From contig NZ_GL878519.1 of NCBI RefSeq assembly GCF_000194985.1, positions 1,202,282 to 1,266,281 on the forward strand: a DNA stretch of 64,000 nt, in the 5' to 3' direction. The notes under the pieces are model-generated. The model saw only the letters and a list, made by a program, of their open reading frames with translations, did not search any database and had not been told where the DNA came from. Positions 10,364-20,953 of this stretch are shown here, one piece after another (the stretch's first letter is position 1; every line of letters begins with the position of its first letter). A program made the position numbers and the translations under genes. This DNA is from Dialister micraerophilus DSM 19965. Its GTDB lineage: Bacteria; Bacillota; Negativicutes; Veillonellales; Dialisteraceae.

Positions 10364-12835
10364 ATGAACGTTTCTTTAAAATGGCTTGCAACTCTTGTTG
10401 ATATACAAGGGATAAATGCAGAAGATATGGCTGAGACATTAACTGTAGACGGGATTCCTGTTGAGCATGTAGTATATCCTGCTAAAGGTATAAGTAATGT
10501 GAAAACGGGTAAAATATTAGAAATAGAAAAACATCCTGATGCAAATAAATTAGTTGTTTGTCAATTGGATATCGGTGAAAAAGATACTATACAAATAGTA
10601 ACAGGAGCCTCGAATGTAAAGGTTGGTCAAATTGTTCCCGTGGCTTTGCACGGTGCACATTTACCTGCTAAACATGATGCAAGCAAACCAGGAGGATTGG
10701 CAAAAGGCGATATAAAAATAAAAAAATCCAAACTAAGAGGTGTACAATCTGATGGAATGATGTGTTCCGTTGGGGAATTGGGGCTTGACTGCAACTTATT
10801 TATAGGAGTGGAATCTGAAGGCATTATGATATTGCCTGAATCTACACCCATAGGAATAGATTTTACAACATTGTATGATTTGGATGATGTAATTTATGAA
10901 ATGGAGCTTACTGCAAATCGTGCAGATTGCTTCAGTATGATAGGAATGGCAAGAGAAGTCGGAGCCATTTTTAAAAGAAAAGTCAATTTACCTGAAATAT
11001 CTATTGAAGAAAAAGGTGAAACTATTAAAGGCAGAGCAGATTTGGCAATTGAAAATCCGGAATATTGCTCTAGATTCGGTTTAAGACTTATTGAAAATGT
11101 AAAAATAGGCAGATCACCTGAATGGATAGAAAACAGATTGCGCAGTAACGGTATAAGACCTATTAATAATGTTGTAGATGCTGCAAATTATGTAATGCTT
11201 GAAATGGGGCAACCGTTGCATACGTATGATTATGATAAAATAAGCGGACATTCATTAACTTGCAGACATGCAAAAAAAGATGAAGTGATTATTACTCTTG
11301 ATGAAAAAGAAAGAAAATTATTACCGACAGATTTAGTTATAGCAGATGAAAAAGGTCCGGTTTGTATTGCAGGTGTAATGGGTGGATTAGATTCTGAAGT
11401 AACAAATAAAACAAAAAACATTTTGTTGGAATCTGCAGTTTTTGACAGTGCATCAATTCGTAGAACATCTCGTAGATTAGGACTAAGATCTGAAGCATCC
11501 GGACGATATGAAAAAGGAGTAAATCCTGAAGCGTCTTTAGATGCCTTAAACAGATTCTGTCAAATTCTTTTGGAACAAAATGCATGTACTGTTGCAAGAG
11601 ATATATTGGATTTGTATCCGGTTCCGAAGGAAAAGCAAACGGTAATTACAACTGTAGAAGAGATAAATAAATATATCGGGATGAATATTCCGAAAGAAAC
11701 AATAATTGATATATTGACACGTTTAAGTTTTACTGTTGAAGAAAAAGAAAATAAATTAAAAGTGGAAGTGCCTTTATTCAGATTGGATATAGAATCAGGA
11801 ATGCCGGATTTGGCTGAAGAAGTTGCACGAGTATACGGATATTCAAAAATACCGAATACAACACCGTGGAGTGCAATTGTTAAAGGTCGAATGACAAAAG
11901 AGATGGAAACTCTTATAAAAGTACAAAACAGTTTGATAGAAAACGGAATGACTGAAACTTTAACATATAGTTTTATGCACAAGAATGCATTAAAGTTATT
12001 GAATTACACTGAAAAAGATTTTGTAAATAAAGCAATTCCGATTATAAATCCTATATCTGAAGAATACCCTGTTATGAGAACGACATTACTTCCGGGGCTT
12101 TTCAGAACATTGAAATATAATTTATCACAGAAAAATAATAATTTAGCAATTTTCGAAACAGGTAAAGTATATTATCCGAAAGAATTACCGTTGAAAGAAT
12201 TGCCCGAAGAAGTTGTAATGATATCAGGACTTTTGTGCGGAAATACCGAAAATGAAGGTTATCCTAACGAAGTAAAAAAATATGATTTCTATGATATAAA
12301 AGCAATTGTTGAAAATGTTCTTAGTAATATAGGTATAAAGAATTATGAAATAAGACGTTCGTCACATCCTACTCTTCATCCCGGTATTTCAGCAGAATTT
12401 GTAAAAGATGGTTGTGTATTGGCAATTTTCGGTGAAATTCATCCTAATGTACTTGATGTTCTTAACATTAAAGAAAAAGTTTTCGGCTTTATTATGGAAC
12501 TCAAGAATTTGGATAAATATGCCGATGAAAAAATTATTTATAGTAAAATTGCAAAATATCCTGCAGTAGAACGTGATTTGGCAATAACAGTACCGGTATC
12601 AAAATCCAATAACTACGTTGAAAATATTATTTGTAAGGCCGCAGGTAAATATTTGGAAAGTTTAAAATTGTTTGATTTATATCAAGGTGAACAAATTAAA
12701 TCCGGTTATAAGAGTATGGCATATTCTTTAAAATTCAGGCTTAAAGACAGAACTTTAACGGATGAAGAAGTAAATCAATGGATAAACAAAATAATTGAAG
12801 AACTTTCAAAAGAAGATATTTCATTACGTGAATAA
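10364..12835 (+). CDS. pheT: Phenylalanyl-tRNA synthetase beta subunit
   Basis: Non-catalytic, editing-competent subunit of the same enzyme, 823 residues. In order: N-terminal tRNA-binding (EMAP/OB) domain with HPDANKLVVCQLDIG (about residues 45-60), B3/B4 editing domain (NRADCFSMIGMAREVGA; PINNVVDAANYVMLEMGQPLHTYD), B5 domain, catalytic-like core with LRTTLLPGLF-type segment (MRTTLLPGLFRTLKYNL) and a C-terminal ferredoxin-fold anticodon-binding domain (KYPAVERDLAITV). It follows pheS by 16 bases with a GGGGG ribosome-binding site. Confidence 0.96.
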   Translation: MNVSLKWLATLVDIQGINAEDMAETLTVDGIPVEHVVYPAKGISNVKTGKILEIEKHPDANKLVVCQLDIGEKDTIQIVTGASNVKVGQIVPVALHGAHLPAKHDASKPGGLAKGDIKIKKSKLRGVQSDGMMCSVGELGLDCNLFIGVESEGIMILPESTPIGIDFTTLYDLDDVIYEMELTANRADCFSMIGMAREVGAIFKRKVNLPEISIEEKGETIKGRADLAIENPEYCSRFGLRLIENVKIGRSPEWIENRLRSNGIRPINNVVDAANYVMLEMGQPLHTYDYDKISGHSLTCRHAKKDEVIITLDEKERKLLPTDLVIADEKGPVCIAGVMGGLDSEVTNKTKNILLESAVFDSASIRRTSRRLGLRSEASGRYEKGVNPEASLDALNRFCQILLEQNACTVARDILDLYPVPKEKQTVITTVEEINKYIGMNIPKETIIDILTRLSFTVEEKENKLKVEVPLFRLDIESGMPDLAEEVARVYGYSKIPNTTPWSAIVKGRMTKEMETLIKVQNSLIENGMTETLTYSFMHKNALKLLNYTEKDFVNKAIPIINPISEEYPVMRTTLLPGLFRTLKYNLSQKNNNLAIFETGKVYYPKELPLKELPEEVVMISGLLCGNTENEGYPNEVKKYDFYDIKAIVENVLSNIGIKNYEIRRSSHPTLHPGISAEFVKDGCVLAIFGEIHPNVLDVLNIKEKVFGFIMELKNLDKYADEKIIYSKIAKYPAVERDLAITVPVSKSNNYVENIICKAAGKYLESLKLFDLYQGEQIKSGYKSMAYSLKFRLKDRTLTDEEVNQWINKIIEELSKEDISLRE

Positions 12836-12848
12836 CTTAATAAAAAAT

Positions 12849-12886
12849 AATATCGGAGTAAGAAATTTCTTACTCCGATATTATTT
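12849..12886. terminator. Bidirectional terminator between pheT and the SpeD-like gene
   Basis: Perfect 34-base palindrome (12849-12882), 17 bases per arm, flanked by A-rich and T-rich sequence on its two sides. It can end the plus-strand pheT and the convergent minus-strand gene, whose stop codon it overlaps. Confidence 0.85.
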
Positions 12887-13363
12887 TCTTGATTTTTTTA
12901 TGTTGATTATATTAACTACTTTTTTGCCGGCTTTATTTATTTTTCTTCCTGTATTTTTTATTTTATGCATTGTGGTGGATTTTGTATTTGTTTTAGGTTT
13001 CATATCTAAAGGTAAATTAAAATTGCCTCTTTTAACCGTTGTTGCACGAATTTGTTCCGGAGATAAAGCAGCACGGAAAATCTTCATTGCTTTAGATGGT
13101 AATAAATCTTTATTGAAAAGATATATATCTATAGATGCATAATTTAAAAAAGGATATATCCTCAAAGAAATATAAGATTGATTTCCGTAAACTATTGCAA
13201 GTAAATCTGTGTCTGTTTGCAGAATGAAGTTTTTTATAATTTCCATATTTATATCTTCAGCTGCTTTTGTAAGTGTAGCGATTATTTGATCTTGCTGCAT
13301 TAAATTTTCAAAGTTGCAGCGATAACAATCAATTAGTAATTGTTTACCTATATATTGTTTCAT
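12881..13363 (-). CDS. SpeD-like protein (S-adenosylmethionine decarboxylase homologue) lacking key catalytic residues
   Basis: 160 residues. Residues 1-105 align by eye with single-domain bacterial SAM decarboxylase (SpeD) with the same numbering as the Thermotoga enzyme: GKQLLIDCYRC for the N-terminal strand, LRIYPFLNYASIDIYLF for the core IHTWPEYGYAAIDLFTC. The pyruvoyl-forming serine is kept (Ser63, preceded by Gln rather than Glu), but catalytic His68 is Arg and catalytic Cys83 is Phe, and the WPE glutamate is lost. The tail (about 115-160) is strongly basic and low in complexity. Start: the ATG at 13363 has AAAGGA 6 bases upstream; an earlier ATG at 13390 has none. No polyamine gene is nearby. 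Probably not a SAM decarboxylase; the function is unknown. Confidence 0.75.
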   Translation of the reverse strand: MKQYIGKQLLIDCYRCNFENLMQQDQIIATLTKAAEDINMEIIKNFILQTDTDLLAIVYGNQSYISLRIYPFLNYASIDIYLFNKDLLPSKAMKIFRAALSPEQIRATTVKRGNFNLPLDMKPKTNTKSTTMHKIKNTGRKINKAGKKVVNIINIKKSRK

Positions 13364-13524
13364 ATTTTTTCCTTTGTTTTTATTTTTCATTATAACAATT
13401 ATAAGATTAAAAATCCACTAATTGTCGATAAAGATGGAACTTTTCAGTCATTTGAAAAAAGTATTTCAATTACGGTATTGAAAGCTGAAAAAAATATTGA
13501 TATTTTAATATATATGCGATTTAA

Positions 13525-14670
<1,146 letters not shown>

Positions 14671-14741
14671 AATAAAATAAAGACAAAGTAAAAAAGCTAT
14701 GATACAATAAGTCTGTAATTAAATCTCAGGAGGTGAATGTT

Positions 14742-15164
14742 TTGGAAGATATTACCGCCATTGTAACCAGATTTTGGCCATTTGTTTTAGTTTTGGCATT
14801 TATTTATTTCTTTATGTACAGACCGCAGAAAAAGAGACAAAATGAAAGAGACGTTTTCTTGAACTCTTTGAAAAAAGGTGATGAAATTATTACTTTCGGT
14901 GGGGTCTATGGTATTATAAAGTCAATAAGAGATAAATATGTTGAACTTGAAATAGCGCATAAAATAGTTGTTCGTGTTGATAAGCAAGGTATTGCACAAT
15001 TCAGTAAATCGAACAATAAAAGTAATGTGAAAACAAAATCTGCTGAACCGGTTGAAGTAGTAGAAGAAATAGTTGAAGTCGATAATCCTGAAGATGTCGG
15101 AACTGAAATTATTGAAGAAGTGGAAGATAATAATGCCAAATCAAAAAAAGAGGAAAATAAGTGA
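14742..15164 (+). CDS. yajC: Preprotein translocase accessory subunit YajC
   Basis: Small inner-membrane partner of SecDF, 140 residues. There is one N-terminal membrane helix (FWPFVLVLAFIYFFMYRPQ) followed by the KGDEIITFGGVYGII beta domain typical of YajC. The C-terminal 45 residues are acidic, low-complexity and longer than in many homologues. The start is a TTG at 14742 placed 8 bases after a perfect AGGAGG (14728-14733); the GTG at 14733 overlaps that site and is rejected. Confidence 0.9.
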   Translation: MEDITAIVTRFWPFVLVLAFIYFFMYRPQKKRQNERDVFLNSLKKGDEIITFGGVYGIIKSIRDKYVELEIAHKIVVRVDKQGIAQFSKSNNKSNVKTKSAEPVEVVEEIVEVDNPEDVGTEIIEEVEDNNAKSKKEENK

Positions 15165-15745
15165 TGCAACCCGATGCTGATATTTCTCTTTACAAGAAGG
15201 AATTGCGTAAGAGGATGCTCGCCAAAAGGCGAGCTCTTTCTGTTATAAATACTAAAATAAAAAACGGAAAATTTTTTAGTAAATATATAAAAGAACTTGA
15301 TATTTACAAGAAATCGTCAAAAATTTTAGCTTATTTAGCTATGGAAGGCGAGCCGGATTTGGATGAATTTATTAGATATGCTTTAATTGATGGTAAATCA
15401 GTATATGTACCTGTTTGTGTTGATAAACAAAATATGTTTGCAGCACGTATTAATTCTTTTGAAGATTTGGAAATTGGAATGTATGATATTCGTACATTGT
15501 CGTATCCATATGAAATTGCAAAACCGGATGAAATTGATTTGGTATTAATTCCATCTGTTGCTTGTGACTTAAGAGGTAACAGGTTAGGCATGGGAAAAGG
15601 ATATTATGACAGATATTTGACTGAAATACCTTATAAAAAACGTATAGCGGTTATTTGGAGTTTTCAAGTAATACACAATGTACCTATTGATAAATTTGAT
15701 AGAAAAGTAAGTAAAATAATAACTGAAAAAGGTGAAATTTTGTAA
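15164..15745 (+). CDS. 5-formyltetrahydrofolate cyclo-ligase
   Basis: ATP-dependent conversion of 5-formyl-THF to 5,10-methenyl-THF. The 193-residue protein has the N-terminal basic KKELRKRMLAKRRAL, the substrate segment AYLAMEGEPD and the signature CDLRGNRLGMGKGYYDRYL. The ATG start overlaps the yajC stop (GTGATG), so it is translationally coupled within the sec operon. Its location between yajC and secD is unusual, but the family assignment is clear. The symbol (fau/yqgN/mthfs) varies and is left blank. Confidence 0.9.
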   Translation: MQPDADISLYKKELRKRMLAKRRALSVINTKIKNGKFFSKYIKELDIYKKSSKILAYLAMEGEPDLDEFIRYALIDGKSVYVPVCVDKQNMFAARINSFEDLEIGMYDIRTLSYPYEIAKPDEIDLVLIPSVACDLRGNRLGMGKGYYDRYLTEIPYKKRIAVIWSFQVIHNVPIDKFDRKVSKIITEKGEIL

Positions 15746-15758
15746 AGGAGTTGAAATT

Positions 15759-17006
15759 TTGGAACAGAAAAAATTAATTCCGATAAAAAAAGGGGCGTTG
15801 GCTCGATTTTTCGGAGTTATAATTGTAATAATTGCGGTGTTTGCTTTTACTGTAGGTCGGCTCGCCGGAAATATAAGACAGGGACTTGATTTACAAGGCG
15901 GAACACATATAGTTATGCAAGCGGAAGATACACCGCAGAATAAAGTTACAAATGAAGCTATAGGGCAAGTAATCAATATTATGCAAAAGCGTATAAATGA
16001 AATGGGATTAACGGAACCCATAATTCAGCGTGAAGGCGGAAATAGAATAATAATTGAATTGCCCGGTGAAAAAGATCCTAAAAAAGCTATTGAAACTATA
16101 GGTAAAACTGCTGTTTTGGAGTTTAAAGATGAAGATGGTAATGTAAAACTTACCGGTGAAGATTTAAAAAATGCAAAAGAACAAGTAGGACAAAATAAAT
16201 CTCCACTTGTAGCACTGGAATTTACAGAAAACGGAGCAACTAAATTTGCAAATCTTACGGCTGCAAATATCGGAAGACACATAGGCATATATCTTGATGG
16301 AGAAATGCTTACAAATCCTGTAGTTAATGAAGCAATTACCGGAGGATCTGCAGTTATATCAGGACAAAGAACTCTTGAAGAAGCAAAAGATTTGGCAATT
16401 TTATTAAGAAGCGGTGCTTTGCCTGTTAAAATGTCTGTCTTGGAAGTAAGAACCGTAGGACCTTCTTTAGGACAAGATTCAAAAGATAAATCTGTAACTG
16501 CATTTACTATAGGATTATCCTTAATTGTTTTATTTATGTTATGTATGTATCGTGTTGCAGGATTTGTGGCTAATGTAGCACTGCTTGTTTATGTACTTAT
16601 TTTGCTCGAAATATTAAGTTTATTAAATGCAACATTAACGCTACCGAGTATTGCAGGTGTTATTCTTTCTATAGGTATGGCTGTAGATGCAAATATACTT
16701 ATTTTTGAAAGATTTAAAGAAGAAATCGAAAGCGGAAAAGTTTTAAGAATGGCTATTCACTCAGGATTTAAGAGAGCTTTTACTACAATTTTTGATGCTA
16801 ATATGACAGTAATCATAACTTCGTGTATATTGTTCTTTTTAGGAAGTGGAACTGTAAAGGGGTTTGCTTTTTCGCTAGGATTGGGTGTAGCCATATCAAT
16901 GTTTACTGCAATAACTGTAAGTCGTACTTTATTGATGATGCTTATAGATGCGTCTTGGATTCATAATCCCTGGTGGTTTGGTGGAAAGAGGGGTTATGAA
17001 AAATGA
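15759..17006 (+). CDS. secD: Protein translocase subunit SecD
   Basis: Membrane component that uses proton motive force to help drive late steps of Sec export. The 415 residues comprise a first membrane helix (about 15-35), the extracytoplasmic P1 region with GLDLQGGTHIVMQ and RINEMGLTEPIIQREG, then five C-terminal helices (about 250-405) with the RND-like GMAVDANILIFERFKEE motif. The start is a TTG at 15759, 8 bases after AAAGGAG, just beyond the preceding stop codon. The secF start overlaps its stop. Confidence 0.95.
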   Translation: MEQKKLIPIKKGALARFFGVIIVIIAVFAFTVGRLAGNIRQGLDLQGGTHIVMQAEDTPQNKVTNEAIGQVINIMQKRINEMGLTEPIIQREGGNRIIIELPGEKDPKKAIETIGKTAVLEFKDEDGNVKLTGEDLKNAKEQVGQNKSPLVALEFTENGATKFANLTAANIGRHIGIYLDGEMLTNPVVNEAITGGSAVISGQRTLEEAKDLAILLRSGALPVKMSVLEVRTVGPSLGQDSKDKSVTAFTIGLSLIVLFMLCMYRVAGFVANVALLVYVLILLEILSLLNATLTLPSIAGVILSIGMAVDANILIFERFKEEIESGKVLRMAIHSGFKRAFTTIFDANMTVIITSCILFFLGSGTVKGFAFSLGLGVAISMFTAITVSRTLLMMLIDASWIHNPWWFGGKRGYEK

Positions 17007-17884
17007 GCAATTTCAATGTAATAAAACACTCTAAAGTATGGTTTACAATTTCCGGAATATTGGTAATATTGTCTTTTATTGCGATATTTATGTTTAAATT
17101 TAATTTCGGTATAGATTTTACCGGAGGAACAATTTTAGATTTGGAATTTAAGCAAAATGTTACAGTTCAACAGGTAAGAGAAGAATTGCGGAATAATGAT
17201 TTGGAAACAAGCACAATTCAACTTCTTGGAGATGGACATGAAGATTCCGGTAAAAATGTAATGATTCGTACAAAAAATCTTTCATCTGAAGAATCCCAAA
17301 AAGTAATTGAAAATATAAAAAAGGGAATCGGAGATGTTGATGTTAAACGTATGGAAACAGTAGGTGCTGTAATAGGATCCGAAGTTACAGAAAATACACT
17401 TTTAAATGTAGGATTTTCATTCCTGGCCATGATAATTTATATGACGGTAAGATTTGAACATAAAATTGCAATTTCATCAATAATTGCTATTTGTCATGAT
17501 ATACTCATGGTGTTAGGTGCTTTTGCAATATTTCATTTAGAAGTAGATGCCTCATTTTTGGCTGCGGTATTAACAGTTTTAGGATATTCGATGAATGAAT
17601 CGGTAGTTATTTTCGATCGTATTCGTGAAAATATTCATACACATAAAAGAACTGACAGTTTCGCAAAATTGGCAAATGACTCTATACATCAGACTATTCA
17701 CAGAAGTATGTATACACTTTCAACAGTTTTATTTGCAACAGGTGCATTATATTTCTTTGGTGGGGACACAACAAAAAACTTTGCATTGGTAATGTTGATA
17801 GGGTTTATCTCCGGAGCTTATTCATCAGTATGTATCGCTACATCTTTATGGGTAAAATGGCATGAACGTGTAGCTAATAAATAA
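17003..17884 (+). CDS. secF: Protein translocase subunit SecF
   Basis: Partner of SecD, 293 residues with six predicted membrane helices. Family motifs: FGIDFTGGTILDLEF after the first helix, and the RND motif LGYSMNESVVIFDRIREN. The ATG overlaps the secD TGA (ATGA), so the two are coupled. Ends at a strong terminator. Confidence 0.95.
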   Translation: MSNFNVIKHSKVWFTISGILVILSFIAIFMFKFNFGIDFTGGTILDLEFKQNVTVQQVREELRNNDLETSTIQLLGDGHEDSGKNVMIRTKNLSSEESQKVIENIKKGIGDVDVKRMETVGAVIGSEVTENTLLNVGFSFLAMIIYMTVRFEHKIAISSIIAICHDILMVLGAFAIFHLEVDASFLAAVLTVLGYSMNESVVIFDRIRENIHTHKRTDSFAKLANDSIHQTIHRSMYTLSTVLFATGALYFFGGDTTKNFALVMLIGFISGAYSSVCIATSLWVKWHERVANK

Positions 17885-17886
17885 TT

Positions 17887-17917
17887 AAAAGCCGAAGATT
17901 TTATCTTCGGCTTTTAA
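17887..17917 (+). terminator. Terminator of the tgt-secF operon
   Basis: Thirteen-base perfect stem (17887-17899 with 17903-17915), short TTT loop and a T-rich distal arm. Confidence 0.88.
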
Positions 17918-17954
17918 TGCAAAACGTGATAAAATATAAATATTGGAGGTATAT

Positions 17955-18917
17955 ATGGATAGACAACTTTCTATAGAATTTGTAAGAGTAACAGAGCAAG
18001 CTGCACTTAGAAGTGCAAAACTTATGGGAAGAGGAGATAAAGAAGGTGCAGATCAAGCGGCCGTTGACGGAATGCATCAGCAATTTGCGATGATACCTAT
18101 TTCGGGGACAGTTGTTATCGGCGAAGGTGAAATGGATGAAGCACCTATGCTTTATATAGGTGAAAAATTAGGTAAAGGTGGAGAAGAAGTAGATATTGCC
18201 GTAGATCCTGTTGAAGGTACAAATTTAGTGGCAAAAGGGAAACAGGGAGCAATAGCTGTACTTGCCATAGCACCGAAGGGATGTCTGCTTCATGCACCCG
18301 ACATGTACATGCAAAAAATTTGTGTAGGACCACGTGCAAAAGGATGTATAGATATAAATGCATCTATAACTGAGAATCTAACTAATGTAGCAAATGCTAT
18401 GAAAAGAAAAATTTCAGATTTAGCAGTGGTTATTTTAGATAGAGAACGTCATGCAGGAATTATAAATGAAGCAAGAAAAGCAGGTGCAAGAATATGTCTT
18501 ATATCAGATGGTGATGTAGCACCTTCAGTTGAGTGCGGAATACAAGGCAGCGGTATACATATGGCAGTAGGTATCGGAGGCGCACCGGAAGGAGTATTGG
18601 CAGCTGTAGGTTTAAAATGTTTAGGTGGAGATATGCAAGCAAAATTAATCCCACAAAATGAAGAACAAATTAAACGAATGCATGCAATGGGAATTAAAGA
18701 TGTAAATAAAGTTTTATATATGGACGATTTGGTAAAAGGTGATGATTGCATATTTACTGAAACTGCAATAACGGATTGCTTTACTATGAAAGGTGTAAAA
18801 TATTTCGAAGGTGGGGCAAAAACGAGTACGTTGGTACTTAGATATAAAACAGGGACCGTAAGATTTATTGAAACTGTACATAGATTTGGAAGTTCAAAAA
18901 CTGAAGTTATTTTATAA
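17955..18917 (+). CDS. glpX: Class II fructose-1,6-bisphosphatase
   Basis: Gluconeogenic phosphatase of the GlpX family, 320 residues. Metal and substrate motifs: GEGEMDEAPMLYIGE, VDPVEGTNLVAKG (Li-sensitive phosphatase-type DPxxGT), and the glycine-rich SGIHMAVGIGGAPEGV. A TTG at 17943 is in frame upstream, but GGAGG at 17945-17949 precedes the ATG at 17955. It is a single-gene unit between terminators. An anaerobe making sugar phosphates from organic acids would need it. Confidence 0.94.
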   Translation: MDRQLSIEFVRVTEQAALRSAKLMGRGDKEGADQAAVDGMHQQFAMIPISGTVVIGEGEMDEAPMLYIGEKLGKGGEEVDIAVDPVEGTNLVAKGKQGAIAVLAIAPKGCLLHAPDMYMQKICVGPRAKGCIDINASITENLTNVANAMKRKISDLAVVILDRERHAGIINEARKAGARICLISDGDVAPSVECGIQGSGIHMAVGIGGAPEGVLAAVGLKCLGGDMQAKLIPQNEEQIKRMHAMGIKDVNKVLYMDDLVKGDDCIFTETAITDCFTMKGVKYFEGGAKTSTLVLRYKTGTVRFIETVHRFGSSKTEVIL

Positions 18918-18927
18918 ATGCAAATTT

Positions 18928-18982
18928 ACAATAAAATTACTCTGGAGTTTAAATTGTTAGACTTTCAGGGTAATTTTATTGT
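18928..18982 (+). terminator. Terminator of glpX
   Basis: Perfect 13-base arms (18928-18940 with 18970-18982), extended inward with imperfect pairing, 3' arm rich in T. Confidence 0.75.
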
Positions 18983-19014
18983 ATTTATTTACATAAAATA
19001 TAAATATAAAATTG

Positions 19015-19043
19015 TTGTAACATAAACTGTTCTGATTTATAAT
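19015..19043 (+). promoter_or_regulatory. Promoter for lepB
   Basis: TTGTAA (19015-19020), 17-base spacer, consensus TATAAT (19038-19043), 50 bases before the lepB start codon. Confidence 0.7.
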
Positions 19044-19092
19044 CTAAAGGCAGCACGTTTATATTTAAATAATATTTACAATAGGAGAAAAT

Positions 19093-19647
19093 ATGAGTGA
19101 AATTTTTGATTGGATATATTCGATAGTTGTTGCTGTTTTTTTAGCTATGTTGATACATATATTCGTATTTGTTCCGACAAAAGTCGACGGGCAATCAATG
19201 TATCCTACTTTACATGACGGACAATATTTAATTGTATCTAAAATAGGTCATGTTTTTAGAAATGTTCCGAATTATGGAGAAATAGTAATTATAGACAGCA
19301 GAACCGAACGATCACGTTCATGGTTGGATGATATACAAGAACCTATGAAAAATTATCTTTCTATTTTTGATAAAAACCAAGCAAGTCACGTTGTATGGGT
19401 GAAAAGAGTAATTGGTAAAGCAGGTGACAAACTTGAATTTCATAACGGGCATGTATATCGAAACGGAAATTTACTTGAAGAAACTTATATAAATGAACCT
19501 ATGGAATTTACTATGGAAGGAAGTTATACAGTTCCCAAAGATTGTGTTTTTGTTATGGGTGATAACAGAAATCATAGCAGTGACAGCAGATTTATAGGTG
19601 CAGTTCCCGTAGATCATGTACTTGGAACGTTATTATGTTCTTTGTGA
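19093..19647 (+). CDS. lepB: Signal peptidase I
   Basis: Membrane-anchored serine/lysine protease that removes signal peptides of exported proteins. 184 residues: one N-terminal helix (about 8-28), catalytic Ser35 in GQSMYPTL, catalytic Lys104 in VKRVIGKAGD and box E GDNRNHSSDSR near the C-terminus. The length fits the short Gram-positive-type enzymes. Monocistronic, with a clear promoter. Confidence 0.94.
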   Translation: MSEIFDWIYSIVVAVFLAMLIHIFVFVPTKVDGQSMYPTLHDGQYLIVSKIGHVFRNVPNYGEIVIIDSRTERSRSWLDDIQEPMKNYLSIFDKNQASHVVWVKRVIGKAGDKLEFHNGHVYRNGNLLEETYINEPMEFTMEGSYTVPKDCVFVMGDNRNHSSDSRFIGAVPVDHVLGTLLCSL

Positions 19648-19672
19648 TTTATACAGACGTTTACAATGAGTA

Positions 19673-19681
19673 TGTTATAAT
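19673..19681 (+). promoter_or_regulatory. Extended -10 element for dapL
   Basis: TGTTATAAT, 30 bases before the dapL start codon. A TTTACA further upstream is too close to act as its -35. Confidence 0.45.
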
Positions 19682-19711
19682 TAAATTTATATAATTGTAT
19701 GAGGTATTTAA

Positions 19712-20950
19712 ATGGCACATTGCAATGAAAATTTTTTAAATTTACAAGGCGCTTATTTATTTGAAAAAATAAGGAAAAAACAAGAACTTTATAAAGCCGG
19801 AAATCCTGAAGCTCAAATAATTTCTCTTGGTATCGGAGATGTTACGCAACCTTTGATACCTGCTGTAGTTGAAGCTATGACAAAAGCTGTTTCAGAAATG
19901 GGTGTTAAGGAAACTTTTAGAGGTTATGGACCTGAACAAGGATATGTTTTTTTAAGAAAAGCAATTGTAGAAAATGATTTTAAAAAGCGTGGATGCAATA
20001 TAGATATTGATGAAATATTTGTAAGTGACGGGGCAAAATGTGATATAGGTAACATTCAAGAAATTTTTTCAATTAAAGATACAGTAGCTGTAAGCGATCC
20101 CGTATATCCGGTATATGTGGACAGCAATGTAATGGCAGGTAGATCCGGGAAGTTTGTTAATTCAGGATTTTCAAAAATAGAATATTTGGAATGTTTTGAA
20201 GAATGTGATTTTAAATCATTATTACCTTCACATGATCCGATGCTTATTTATATTTGTTCTCCGAATAATCCGACAGGTGCGACACTAAACAAAAAAGAAT
20301 TGAAGCTGTGGGTTAAATATGCAAAACAAACGGGCTCTGTTATTTTATTTGACTCTGCATATGAAGCTTTTATTACCGAAGACAATATTCCTCACAGTAT
20401 CTATGAAGTAGAAGGCGCAGAAGAAGTTGCGATAGAATTCAGATCTTACTCTAAAACTGCCGGTTTTACAGGAGTAAGATGTGGATATACTGTTGTTCCT
20501 AAAGCGTTGAAATTAGAAACAATAAAAGGAGAAAAGGTGAGTGCAAATGAACTTTGGCATAGAAGACAAAGTTCAAAATATAACGGTTGCTCATATATAG
20601 TTCAGCGTGGGGCAGAAGCTATATATTCAGAAGAAGGAAAGAAACAAATTCAACAAACTTTAGACATTTATAAGAAAAACTCAAATACTATTTTGAACGG
20701 AATTAAAGCAATAGGATTGAATGCATCCGGAGGTGTAAACAGTCCATATATTTGGGTTTCCGTGCCTTGTGGAATGAACAGCTGGGAATTTTTTGATTTT
20801 CTTCTTGAAAAAGCACAAGTCGTATGTACGCCGGGGGCAGGATTCGGACCTTGCGGGGAAGGATACATAAGATTGACTGCTTTTAATACTCCGGAAAAAA
20901 CAGAAGAAGCTATGAATAGATTAAAATCGGTATTGAATTGCAGAGGATGA
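19712..20950 (+). CDS. dapL: LL-diaminopimelate aminotransferase
   Basis: PLP enzyme that converts tetrahydrodipicolinate directly to LL-diaminopimelate, a one-step route to lysine and meso-DAP. The 412 residues show LGIGDVTQPL and RGYGPEQGY near the N-terminus (characteristic of DapL), CSPNNPTGA, DSAYEAFI and the PLP-lysine segment SYSKTAGFTGVRCGYTV. The product would feed the DNPR-type MurE encoded at 36.2-37.7 kb. ychF follows at 3 bases. Confidence 0.94.
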   Translation: MAHCNENFLNLQGAYLFEKIRKKQELYKAGNPEAQIISLGIGDVTQPLIPAVVEAMTKAVSEMGVKETFRGYGPEQGYVFLRKAIVENDFKKRGCNIDIDEIFVSDGAKCDIGNIQEIFSIKDTVAVSDPVYPVYVDSNVMAGRSGKFVNSGFSKIEYLECFEECDFKSLLPSHDPMLIYICSPNNPTGATLNKKELKLWVKYAKQTGSVILFDSAYEAFITEDNIPHSIYEVEGAEEVAIEFRSYSKTAGFTGVRCGYTVVPKALKLETIKGEKVSANELWHRRQSSKYNGCSYIVQRGAEAIYSEEGKKQIQQTLDIYKKNSNTILNGIKAIGLNASGGVNSPYIWVSVPCGMNSWEFFDFLLEKAQVVCTPGAGFGPCGEGYIRLTAFNTPEKTEEAMNRLKSVLNCRG

Positions 20951-20953
20951 AAA

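Noticed and set aside
12795-13142. Plus-strand 115-codon hydrophobic frame
   Set aside because: It starts inside pheT, crosses the terminator palindrome and is antisense to the SpeD-like gene, which has a proper ribosome-binding site and a family match.
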